Of a stretch of DNA of 64,000 nucleotides, positions 56,770 through 64,000 are shown one piece after another; the stretch's first letter is position 1; every line of letters starts with the position of its first letter. The stretch is from CAMCXE01 sp036520615 (GTDB lineage Bacteria > Pseudomonadota > Gammaproteobacteria > Pseudomonadales > Cellvibrionaceae): contig DATDJI010000018.1 of NCBI GenBank assembly GCA_036520615.1, positions 62,001 to 126,000 on the forward strand. The letters are read 5' to 3'. Below the pieces are notes generated by a model, which worked only from the letters and a program-made list of their open reading frames with translations, did no database searches and was not told the origin of the DNA. The position numbers and the translations under genes were made by a program.

Positions 56770-58143
56770 TTACTGTTTGCTCAACGGTTGCTGAAATTTA
56801 CTACCGGCCTCTTTGATTATTTCTAACGTCGATTGATCGCTGGAGAATACGGAATTTAAACCCTGCGATTCTTGTGGTGGATCGCCGGTAAAATCATCAC
56901 CTTTTTGCCAAATATAATCGAGTCGATTTGAGCGTCCTAAACCACCCCAGGCCCAAAAATTAAATCCTGCAATGGGTTTTCCTAACTGCGCCTGCTGAAT
57001 TAATTGGCTGAGCACGCCTTTGTAATAGGTGTCGCGCTGTTGTGTGGAGCTGTTGGGGCTAAAATCTCCCAGGTCGCGATCTAAACCAAACTCTTCTAAA
57101 ACTATAGGTTTTTTTAAATTCTCAGCTAGCTGAATATGTTCGAGCACAAAATTGCGTGCCGTTGCTTGCGCGCTAAACAGACTCATGGGTTTGTTTGGAT
57201 CAAACCACTGCCAATTTTTAGCCCACATATGAAATGTTAAATAATCTAATTCGGCAATGCGGTGCGCATTTTTATAAATCGAGTCTTTACGCAAGCTGCC
57301 CATTATGCCTTCGCTGCCACTGCTGACTAAATGATGCGGCGCTAATTGGTGAATAAATTGCGCGCTGGTTTTTAGCCAATTGGTGTAGGCCTCTACATTA
57401 ATTGTGCCGTCTTTATCGCTGCCCGGGCGTGGCTCGTTAGCGAGCTGCCAGGCCATAATTGTCGAATCACAAGAATAGTCTTTGCCTGTAACAGTATTCG
57501 TGCGTTTCAACAAACTGGTTATGTAGTTCTGGTAAATAGTCTGTGCGGCCGGTGAGCTGTAAAAGCGTGCTGAGTTTTGCATAAAATCGTCCCAGCGCCC
57601 GGTGGCATCCGGGTCAAATACCTGGCTGTTTTCCACCCATGCCATATATTGCGACATACCCCCTGACCACTGCCAAAAATTATTTAAATAAATAACGGCT
57701 GTCATCTGGCGTTTAGCCATTTCTGCCAATAAAAAGTCCATTCCCTGCAGTAGAGGTTCGTTATATTCGTTAGGAGATTTAATTATTGTAGTGTCCACCG
57801 AGCGAGTTAAATTCGACTGCTCTCCTGCGCCTAAAATACGTAAATTATTGATGCCATAGCTGGCCAGCATATCTAATTCTTGCGTTAGGCGAAGGCGCAA
57901 ATGTTCCTGCTCCGGTACGCCTAAATAAGCGGCATGCCACATATTGGCGCCGATAATATAATAGGGCTTGCCTGCGCGTTTAAATTGAGTTTGCTCGACG
58001 GTCACGAACGTGGCGCCCTGGCAGTTATCGACTTTTACCGTGGGAGTTTGGCTGCAGCTGGTTTGTATCAATGCGCATATGAGTACGGCGATTATTCTGC
58101 AATGCTGTACACGCTTAAATAAGTGCAGTAGGGAATTTAACAT
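56770..58143 (-). CDS. GH5 family mannanase / mannosidase lipoprotein
   Basis: 457 residues with a lipoprotein-type start (IAVLICALIQTSC, Cys30). The GH5 barrel begins FKRAGKPYYIIGANMWHAAYLG. The acid/base is Glu237 in MAWQLANEPRPG and the nucleophile is about Glu351 in IVLEEFGLDRD. The sequence resembles Cellvibrio Man5-type enzymes (subfamily GH5_7), which cut beta-1,4-mannan; some members release mannose from chain ends instead. Lipid anchoring suggests action on manno-oligosaccharides in the periplasm or on the outer membrane. Single gene, no transporter next to it. Confidence 0.9.
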   Translation of the reverse strand: MLNSLLHLFKRVQHCRIIAVLICALIQTSCSQTPTVKVDNCQGATFVTVEQTQFKRAGKPYYIIGANMWHAAYLGVPEQEHLRLRLTQELDMLASYGINNLRILGAGEQSNLTRSVDTTIIKSPNEYNEPLLQGMDFLLAEMAKRQMTAVIYLNNFWQWSGGMSQYMAWVENSQVFDPDATGRWDDFMQNSARFYSSPAAQTIYQNYITSLLKRTNTVTGKDYSCDSTIMAWQLANEPRPGSDKDGTINVEAYTNWLKTSAQFIHQLAPHHLVSSGSEGIMGSLRKDSIYKNAHRIAELDYLTFHMWAKNWQWFDPNKPMSLFSAQATARNFVLEHIQLAENLKKPIVLEEFGLDRDLGDFSPNSSTQQRDTYYKGVLSQLIQQAQLGKPIAGFNFWAWGGLGRSNRLDYIWQKGDDFTGDPPQESQGLNSVFSSDQSTLEIIKEAGSKFQQPLSKQ

Positions 58144-58682
58144 ACGAGCTCTTTTTGATGTTTGTGACGGGGGAGGTCTAATTTGTTAAGTGCAATTCTC
58201 ACGCTAACACTATTGCAGCAGCCGATTAAGTCAACATGCACCAATGATACTTTAATTGCGCCGTTAAGTTTTGCAGAAAATACTCGTTATAGGGATTTGT
58301 CTTTCGCGCTGCGGCCAGCATCACTATTTTAAGCCGCTGATGCAAATTAATGATCAGCGTTAAAGCGCACTGAGCGCCAAGCTTCAGATGAGCTGCAGTG
58401 AGCGTTCTGCTCTTGCTACACTAGGCAACCTCTGAAATATTAATCTCACTCGCGCGGGCTTCGTAGAATTTGCCAAAAAATGCTCATTTACTACGTATAA
58501 ACTCCGTTTTTTCGGTAAATTGGCCTAGCCGGGGGCGCCTAGCCGGGGGCACCTAGCCGGGGCGTGCAGCCAGCGCTTGGCCGCCTACATTTTTCAGAGT
58601 CTCCCTAAGTCAATCTAATTGCAGCGTATATATAATGCCCCGTTCCAGCGAGTTTTCATTTTCCCATCTGTGCCAGCTAATC
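58144..58682. other. Intergenic region mannanase / hybrid kinase
   Basis: It holds the promoters of both divergent genes. A segment from CACTAGGCAACCTCTG (about 58420) to the tandem repeat at 58524 may be a dispersed intergenic repeat. A TATAAT at 58631-58636 is a plausible -10 for the kinase. Confidence 0.4.
58524..58565 (+). repeat. Three tandem copies of a 14-bp GC-rich unit
   Basis: CCTAGCCGGGGGCG (58524-58537), CCTAGCCGGGGGCA (58538-58551) and CCTAGCCGGGGCGT (58552-58565) follow each other without gap. The G-runs could pair or form a G-rich structure in the leader of the kinase gene. Confidence 0.85.
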
Positions 58683-61001
58683 ATGCGCTCAAGTTTATTC
58701 GCGCGCTGGAAAAGCTTGGGGCTTGCCGGGCAGCTCAGTCTATTAGGTGCGCTAATGCTGGTGAGCGCGCTTGCGATTAACAGTATATTTCTGCAGCAAG
58801 CTTTGCAGCAGGCACATAGCCAAACCACTCGCCAGTTGTTTTCGGTGCAAGTAGCTCAGCGGCAGAGTGCGCTATTAGCCGCCCATTCTTTGGCCGACGA
58901 CTCGGCAGTCGTTGCACAATTGCAATTTTTTTTAGATACAGGCGCCGTAGCCGGTGTGCGCTTATGGCAGCGTAATACGTCTAAACAATGGCAGCTACCC
59001 GAGCAATTACCCACCAGCGAGGCGCTGCATTTTAATGTAGGTGCGCAGGCGGATCTGCAACTTGAACTTTATCCTAAGGCCGATCTGCTAAGCGTACGTT
59101 GGCCGGCGGGGGTTTTGCTGCTTTGGCTGGGTTTAATTCTCGCCCTCTGCGCAATTGGCGTTGTTATTTTTGTGCGTGTTTATTTGCGCCCGGTTTTAAC
59201 CCTAGCAATACAAGCGCAAAGCATGAACATGGATCGCTTTGCACAATTAATTACATTAACGCCAGAGCGAATTTTTCTAAATGAATTAGCCGAGGTATAT
59301 TCTGCGCTTGACCATTTACGTCAATATTTATTAGAAGAGTCGGAGCAGCGTAAAGCGGTTGAATTAGCTTTAATGACAGAGAAACACGAAAAACTCGGTG
59401 TACGGCGCCAACAAATGGCAGCTGAGCAGGCTAATCGAGCTAAAAGCCAATTTATTGCCACTATGAGCCACGAAATTCGCACACCGATGAACGGCATATT
59501 GGGTATGGTGGAACTATTGCGCGATACCGAATTATCCTCGGTGCAAAATCATTATTTAGATATTATTAATCGCTCCGGTGATACCTTGCTAACCGTTATC
59601 AATGATATTTTGGATTATTCAAAAATTGAAGCGGGCAAAATGGAATTGGAAGATGTAAGCTTTTTACTTGATGATGTTGTGGACGACAGCGCTTCATTAT
59701 TTGCCGCTGTGGCCAATAAACGGAATGTTGAATTACTCACCAGTATAGAGGCAAGCGTGCCGCGCACTTTAATAGGCGACCCGATGCGCCTGCAGCAAAT
59801 TATTGTAAACCTCGTGGGTAATGCATTTAAATTTACTAAAGCCGGCTATATTCATCTACACGTGAGCTTATTTCACGATGAACACCCGCAAAACCCAATG
59901 CTGTTATTTTCCGTCAGCGATACCGGTATAGGCATTGAGCACCATGTGAAAGAATCTTTATTTGAGGCCTTCAGTCACGTGGATAGCGCTTCAAGCGGGC
60001 ATTATGGCGGAACAGGCCTTGGCCTTACGATTGCAAAACAATTAGCCAATATGATGGGCGGCACCATAGGTGTGGATAGTGCGCTAGGGCAGGGCGCTAA
60101 TTTTTGGTTTACAGCGCAGTTTCGCCGCGACACGCAAGCCCTTACTTTTAATGCTGATGCACAATTATTGCGGCATAAACATTTGCTGCTAATAAGCGAA
60201 AATATTTTGCTCACCGATATTATTGTGCAGCAATGCGCGCATTGGCAGATGTACTGTGCAGCGGTACAACATGCGCAGAATATTTGGGCGGTAATAGACC
60301 GAGTTGTGCTGGCTGGGCAGAGCTTTCATGCGGTAATTGTCGATGCAAAATTACCGGGCTCGTCGGCAAGTGTATTAATTAAACAAATTAAAGAGCTCTA
60401 CGCTAAAAATACTTGGCGATTTATTCTACTTGCCAATAATCAATTTCAAACTATTGATGCAGATTCCAATTTTGATCAGTTGGTAACGCGGCCAATTGCT
60501 ATGCGCCGCTTAGAAGCAGCTTTATTGGGCCGCTTTGGCCCAGTTGCCAATCATGATCAAACAATACTCTCTCATGATCCTATTATGTTACCTATGCATA
60601 ATCCATCGGATATAAAAATATTAGTTGCCGAGGATAATTCAGTTAATCGCATGGTGATTGAAGGCCTATTGCGCAAAATAGGTATTCAGCCTACTTTTGT
60701 TGAAAATGGTCTGGAGGCTGTAACTGCCGCTACCGGGGAGAGTGAGCGTTACGATGTAATTTTAATGGATTGCGAAATGCCAGAAATGGACGGTTTTGAT
60801 GCGAGCATGCGTATTCGCCAGTGGGAAAAACAAAACGATTACGCGCCCTTAAGTATTATTGCGCTGACTGCGCATACAGAAGCGGAACTTAAAGAGCGTG
60901 TGTTTGAAAGCGGAATGGATTATTACCTAAGCAAACCCGTAACTCTAGATAACGTGCGTGAAGCTTTAATTCGTTTAGGATTTTTGGCTAAAGCATATTA
61001 G
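58683..61001 (+). CDS. Hybrid sensor histidine kinase with two receiver domains
   Basis: 772 residues from ATG 58683; an in-frame ATG at 58635 overlaps a TATAAT and is less likely. Two membrane helices (about 12-35 and 140-165) enclose a short periplasmic sensor. A HAMP-like stretch and coiled coil precede the DHp domain with His263 (ATMSHEIRTPMNG) and the ATPase domain (NLVGNAFKFT, SDTGIGIE, GGTGLGLTIAKQL). The first receiver is partly worn (VIVDAKLPG kept, Lys replaced in TRPI); the second is intact with Asp696 (ILMDCEMPEMDG) and YLSKPV. BarA/GacS-like layout but without a terminal HPt. The partner is not in the window. Confidence 0.92.
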   Translation: MRSSLFARWKSLGLAGQLSLLGALMLVSALAINSIFLQQALQQAHSQTTRQLFSVQVAQRQSALLAAHSLADDSAVVAQLQFFLDTGAVAGVRLWQRNTSKQWQLPEQLPTSEALHFNVGAQADLQLELYPKADLLSVRWPAGVLLLWLGLILALCAIGVVIFVRVYLRPVLTLAIQAQSMNMDRFAQLITLTPERIFLNELAEVYSALDHLRQYLLEESEQRKAVELALMTEKHEKLGVRRQQMAAEQANRAKSQFIATMSHEIRTPMNGILGMVELLRDTELSSVQNHYLDIINRSGDTLLTVINDILDYSKIEAGKMELEDVSFLLDDVVDDSASLFAAVANKRNVELLTSIEASVPRTLIGDPMRLQQIIVNLVGNAFKFTKAGYIHLHVSLFHDEHPQNPMLLFSVSDTGIGIEHHVKESLFEAFSHVDSASSGHYGGTGLGLTIAKQLANMMGGTIGVDSALGQGANFWFTAQFRRDTQALTFNADAQLLRHKHLLLISENILLTDIIVQQCAHWQMYCAAVQHAQNIWAVIDRVVLAGQSFHAVIVDAKLPGSSASVLIKQIKELYAKNTWRFILLANNQFQTIDADSNFDQLVTRPIAMRRLEAALLGRFGPVANHDQTILSHDPIMLPMHNPSDIKILVAEDNSVNRMVIEGLLRKIGIQPTFVENGLEAVTAATGESERYDVILMDCEMPEMDGFDASMRIRQWEKQNDYAPLSIIALTAHTEAELKERVFESGMDYYLSKPVTLDNVREALIRLGFLAKAY

Positions 61002-61037
61002 CGACTGGGATGGATAGGTTTTTATAAAAGCGCTAAA

Positions 61038-61061
61038 AGCGGCGATGGCGCTATCGCCGCT
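61038..61061 (-). terminator. Hairpin between the convergent kinase and YceI genes
   Basis: AGCGGCGAT and ATCGCCGCT form a perfect 9-bp stem with a six-base loop. On the minus strand it is followed by TTTTAGCGCTTTTA, so it best serves the YceI-family gene, and it may also stop plus-strand transcription. Confidence 0.6.
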
Positions 61062-61073
61062 CCTTAAGGAGAT

Positions 61074-61664
61074 CTAACCTTTTTTGGCTTCTTCTTGATT
61101 AAATCGCAGGTGCAGAGATATGGGCACTAAAGGGCTGATCGAGGGAAGACTTGCCAATTCTTTTAATTTTTCAATTCCTGCCAATAATTCGAAATCACCA
61201 GCGTTTAGAAAAATCGGTGCAAGCGTAACAATCTCGACCTGTTTGGCGCTTAATTTGGTAATAAGTAAATTGACATCCTGCGTGATGGTTTTGCCGTGCA
61301 ATTCAAACGTAACCGGCAGTTTAACGGTTTTACTGCTGCCGCTTGATTGTTTGGCTAATTCAGCCACATCAATTTTTCCCTTTGCTGTCGCTTGGGTAAA
61401 TTTAGTAGTTTCAAATAAAAACTGCGCCATACGCTCATTGCGAATAGGTACACCGGTTTCTGCGCTGGCTAAATCAACAGCAACTGCAAATTGGCCATCG
61501 GCTGCAACTGTGCCTTGTATGGTTTTGAAATAATGAGTTTCAGCAATGGTTTCTTTTTTTACCGTAGAAAAATACACCTGAGATTGATCCGCTTGTAATT
61601 TCCAATCGGCAAAGCTGGGTAAACTAATTAATGTAGCCAGCAGGCTAAGCGTTGCTACCTTCAT
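61074..61664 (-). CDS. YceI-family periplasmic protein
   Basis: 196 residues with a Sec signal (MKVATLSLLATLISLPSFA) and the lipocalin-like YceI fold: WKLQADQSQVYFSTVKK, HYFKTIQGTVAADGQFAVAVDLASAETGVPIRNERM, KLPVTFELHGKTITQDV. Family members bind isoprenoid or amphiphilic molecules such as ubiquinone precursors in the periplasm. GGAG precedes the ATG by eight bases. Single gene. Confidence 0.92.
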   Translation of the reverse strand: MKVATLSLLATLISLPSFADWKLQADQSQVYFSTVKKETIAETHYFKTIQGTVAADGQFAVAVDLASAETGVPIRNERMAQFLFETTKFTQATAKGKIDVAELAKQSSGSSKTVKLPVTFELHGKTITQDVNLLITKLSAKQVEIVTLAPIFLNAGDFELLAGIEKLKELASLPSISPLVPISLHLRFNQEEAKKG

Positions 61665-62381
61665 ATTCGGCTCCAGAGTATAAAAACGTGTTTAGGGAAT
61701 ATTAACCACGATCGTTGCAGGGTTAATAGCTATTGTGGGGTGCTGCACAATAGCGTCTTCGCGCGCATGTAACAAGAGAGAGGAGGAGCGGTGAAGCTTG
61801 CCGGCGCAATGAATTAAATGGCAGGCGGATAGCACTTTCTAAAGAACAATTTAATTAGGCCTATCGAGGCTAAGCTTTGCAAAAGTCAGACGATAAAAAG
61901 CGCGCTGTTCGCGCAACTGTGCTGGCTCTAATTTAATAAATAATTGTGCATGCACATCCAAGCATTATTTTCTTACGTCATGGACAGCACCCATTGCTTC
62001 GCCTACGGACAATTAATTCTGGCAACGAATATTTTGCCCTTATTTCTCAACGAAAATGTTATCCATAGGCATCTGTAAAGCGAGTACTGGATTGATATGG
62101 CTATTTATCGGATCGCTGCAAAACAGCTTCGCGCATGCCAGCATCGTAATTTATTCAGCGGCGCCTTGGTCTAGTGCGCAGCGGCTGGTTCATATTTGCA
62201 CGTTTATCGAACGCCCAGTACAGGTCATGCTGCAATTGTGTTTGTAAAATCGCAATCCTGACTATAAGGCTTCTGGTTCACACTTTGTTCACAGGATTAC
62301 AAATTCTCACATAATAAGATTGTAGTTTCTCTGGGGTATAGGGTAGGTTTTCGCTGTTATCACTTCATTTGGTAAAACTCT
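61665..62381. other. Long intergenic region without a recognisable gene
   Basis: About 700 bases. A plus-strand frame at 62056-62247 has no ribosome binding site and no coding character. The last 100 bases (TTCACA motifs near 62276 and 62288, AT-rich tract near 62310) probably contain the promoter of the downstream lipoprotein. Confidence 0.4.
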
Positions 62382-64000
62382 ATGTCGCATCCTCGCCTGT
62401 TTGGGCTTATGAGCCTATGTCTGCTGCTATCTGCCTGTGGGGGCCCCGGAGAAAATGAGGATGCGCGCAAGCTTTGGATAAACGAGGTAGTTACCTCTAA
62501 TGATGGCGTTGCAATTGATGAAAATGGCCAGACCAGTGATTTAATTGAATTAATAAATAACAGTGGACGTAGCCTCGCGCTAAAAAATTATGCCATCGCC
62601 GATGATGAAGGTGTATTTGCAATATTACCGGATGAAAACCTAGCCCCAGGGGCAGTTATACGTCTGTGGGCGGATGCAGATGCCAAGCTGGGCGCTTACC
62701 ATTTACCGTTTAAATTAAGTGCAAGTGGGGAAACGCTTAAATTGCGCGATGATAAAGGAGTAATTTATCAACAAATAAAAGTGCCGGAGCTTGCCACTAA
62801 TGATTCCTATAGCCGTTTTCCTTCCGGTACAGGGGAATTTTCTACCTGCCGTTACGCTACACCCAATCGTAGTAATGGCGAGCGTTGTCAGGCCAATTCA
62901 GCCCCACCTTTAAAAGAAACCGTTACGTACAAGCCATTTGATCAGGCACTGTGGCCATCGCTTACACCAGCGAGTTTAGGTTTAAATGAGCTGGCTTTAT
63001 TGCCCGCGCAATTTGTTGAAGTTAAAAACTTTAGTCAACAGACTTTACAACTGTCTAATTATCAATTAATTCTTGCGGCTTATCCTCCTGATGCTGCGCT
63101 GCCGTCATTTAATCGCGCAGGCGCGGTGAATTTACCGGCTGTAAGCTTAGCCCCCGGGGCAGTTTTTAATGTGCCGATTAACGCTACGCAGGTGCAGGCA
63201 ATTACCCAGCAAGCATTTAATGAAGGGGTAGCAGTTTTATATGATCGCAGCACGCAAAAAGTCATCGACCAGGTGCCCTTTATGCATTGGCCGCAACAAC
63301 ACAGTTTGGCGCGGCAGGAGCAATATCCGTATCGCCTGCGTTTTTGTGATAACCCCACACCTAATGTCGATGGTCAGTGCCAGGAAACTCAGCGGCGTGA
63401 AATCGGCAACCGCACGCGAGGCCTTTATACGCCCGGTGATTTTGCGCAATTAGCTGCCGGCAGCGGTTTAAACCAAATTCAATCGGTTAAATTTGTTATG
63501 GATTTGGCCCGGCAAAATGCTGTGCATTTTTTAGGTTCTCGCGAATGGCCGCTGCATTACACTTTTGTGCGCGAAGTTATTGACGGTGACCCACGTTTAA
63601 ATCGTTGTGATGACAACGAATACCGACTTTTTATTAATGGTTGGTCGCAATTCTCCTATGAAAACTATTTTGACGCTGATGTACGCCGTTACCATTTGGG
63701 TACGCTTACCTTTTTCCCTAATGCAGACTTATCGAGTGTGGAATTTACGTTTGGGGATGAAATCCGTGCAACGCAAATGCGCGATGCGTTTTATACCGTT
63801 ACCGCCGCCACCTCCGATCCATTTGCCTGGGTGCTCAGGCCGCAAGATGCCACTCAGGTTGAGCGTGTGCGCAGCGTCGAGGGCACGCTACCCATTGTTG
63901 GTCCGCAAGCACCTTTTGCCAATGTGGTATTTCAGGGGTTAGCGCAGGGCGTGGCCTTTGGCACACTGACGTATATCCCTACTGAGGAATTAACTTCATC
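62382..64000 (+). CDS. Lamin-tail-domain lipoprotein, possibly secreted PEP-synthase-like protein (partial)
   Basis: The frame runs from ATG 62382 to the window edge, at least 539 codons. The signal ends in lipobox LSAC (Cys19). A lamin-tail-like domain follows (about 28-160: LWINEVVTSNDG, DLIELINNSGRSLALKNYAI, LAPGAVIRLWAD, SASGETLKLRD, SYSRFPSGTGEF). A second similar domain may lie at about 195-350. From about residue 365 the sequence (FVMDLARQNAVHFLGSREWP, HYTFVREV, YFDADVRRYHLGTLTFFP) resembles the N-terminal part of secreted proteins with PEP/pyruvate-binding domains. The C-terminus is outside the window, so the enzyme domain cannot be confirmed. Confidence 0.7.
   Translation, partial: MSHPRLFGLMSLCLLLSACGGPGENEDARKLWINEVVTSNDGVAIDENGQTSDLIELINNSGRSLALKNYAIADDEGVFAILPDENLAPGAVIRLWADADAKLGAYHLPFKLSASGETLKLRDDKGVIYQQIKVPELATNDSYSRFPSGTGEFSTCRYATPNRSNGERCQANSAPPLKETVTYKPFDQALWPSLTPASLGLNELALLPAQFVEVKNFSQQTLQLSNYQLILAAYPPDAALPSFNRAGAVNLPAVSLAPGAVFNVPINATQVQAITQQAFNEGVAVLYDRSTQKVIDQVPFMHWPQQHSLARQEQYPYRLRFCDNPTPNVDGQCQETQRREIGNRTRGLYTPGDFAQLAAGSGLNQIQSVKFVMDLARQNAVHFLGSREWPLHYTFVREVIDGDPRLNRCDDNEYRLFINGWSQFSYENYFDADVRRYHLGTLTFFPNADLSSVEFTFGDEIRATQMRDAFYTVTAATSDPFAWVLRPQDATQVERVRSVEGTLPIVGPQAPFANVVFQGLAQGVAFGTLTYIPTEELTS

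Noticed and set aside
58635..58682. 16-residue N-terminal extension of the hybrid kinase
   Set aside because: Its ATG overlaps a TATAAT box, so the downstream ATG is preferred, though neither has a strong ribosome binding site.

Overview
The window looks like chromosomal DNA of a gammaproteobacterium of the Cellvibrio/Saccharophagus type (Cellvibrionaceae). This is an inference. It rests on a secreted esterase with a long poly-serine linker, a GH5 mannanase lipoprotein, a TonB-dependent receptor with its own two-component system, many lipoproteins, and a gene order gshB-tonB-algH-ruvX facing pilGHIJK-chpABC that matches the Pseudomonas aeruginosa twitching-motility region. I found no rRNA, tRNA, CRISPR array or complete insertion sequence.

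Layout. 0.2-3.2 kb: membrane-anchored AraC regulator and a poly-Ser/malectin/SGNH carbohydrate esterase. 3.5-17.2 kb: a patchwork of accessory genes. It holds a hipBA toxin-antitoxin pair, small unknown ORFs, a TonB-dependent receptor with an OmpR-type regulator and kinase, a Tlde1-like peptidoglycan-targeting effector with an overlapping lipoprotein (probable immunity protein), a large AT-rich Rad50-like ATPase ending in two LexA/S24-like domains, a decayed gene, and a class II Fic protein. 17.4-21.4 kb: housekeeping yicC and rph, aqpZ, and a caspase/CHAT-like protein of unknown role. 21.9-24.9 kb (minus): ruvX, algH, a TonB3-like protein, gshB. 25.3-38.1 kb (plus): the Pil-Chp chemosensory operon with a very large ChpA. 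38.2-48.3 kb: TraF-like outer-membrane protein, diguanylate cyclase, dxs, a large lipoprotein, an outer-membrane protein and a YjbR protein. 48.5-64 kb: a chemoreceptor with a PilZ domain, tex, a hydratase-family protein, a Ser/Thr kinase-SUMF1 fusion, the GH5 mannanase, a hybrid histidine kinase, a YceI protein and the start of a lamin-tail lipoprotein that runs off the window.

How the genes fit together. The central block is surface-motility signalling. PilJ senses, PilI and ChpC couple, PilK and ChpB adapt, ChpA phosphorylates PilG and PilH, and the TonB3-like protein is linked to pilus function in Pseudomonas. A diguanylate cyclase with an intact I-site and a chemoreceptor with a c-di-GMP-binding PilZ domain suggest that second-messenger and chemosensory signalling meet here. 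The 3.5-17 kb block reads as a variable region for conflict systems. The strongest candidate for an undescribed system is the 1.3-kilo-residue ATPase at 11.3-15.2 kb. Its C-terminus carries two S24-like folds: one with the Ser/Lys dyad replaced by Thr/Arg at exactly the LexA spacing, the other with Ser and Lys kept.
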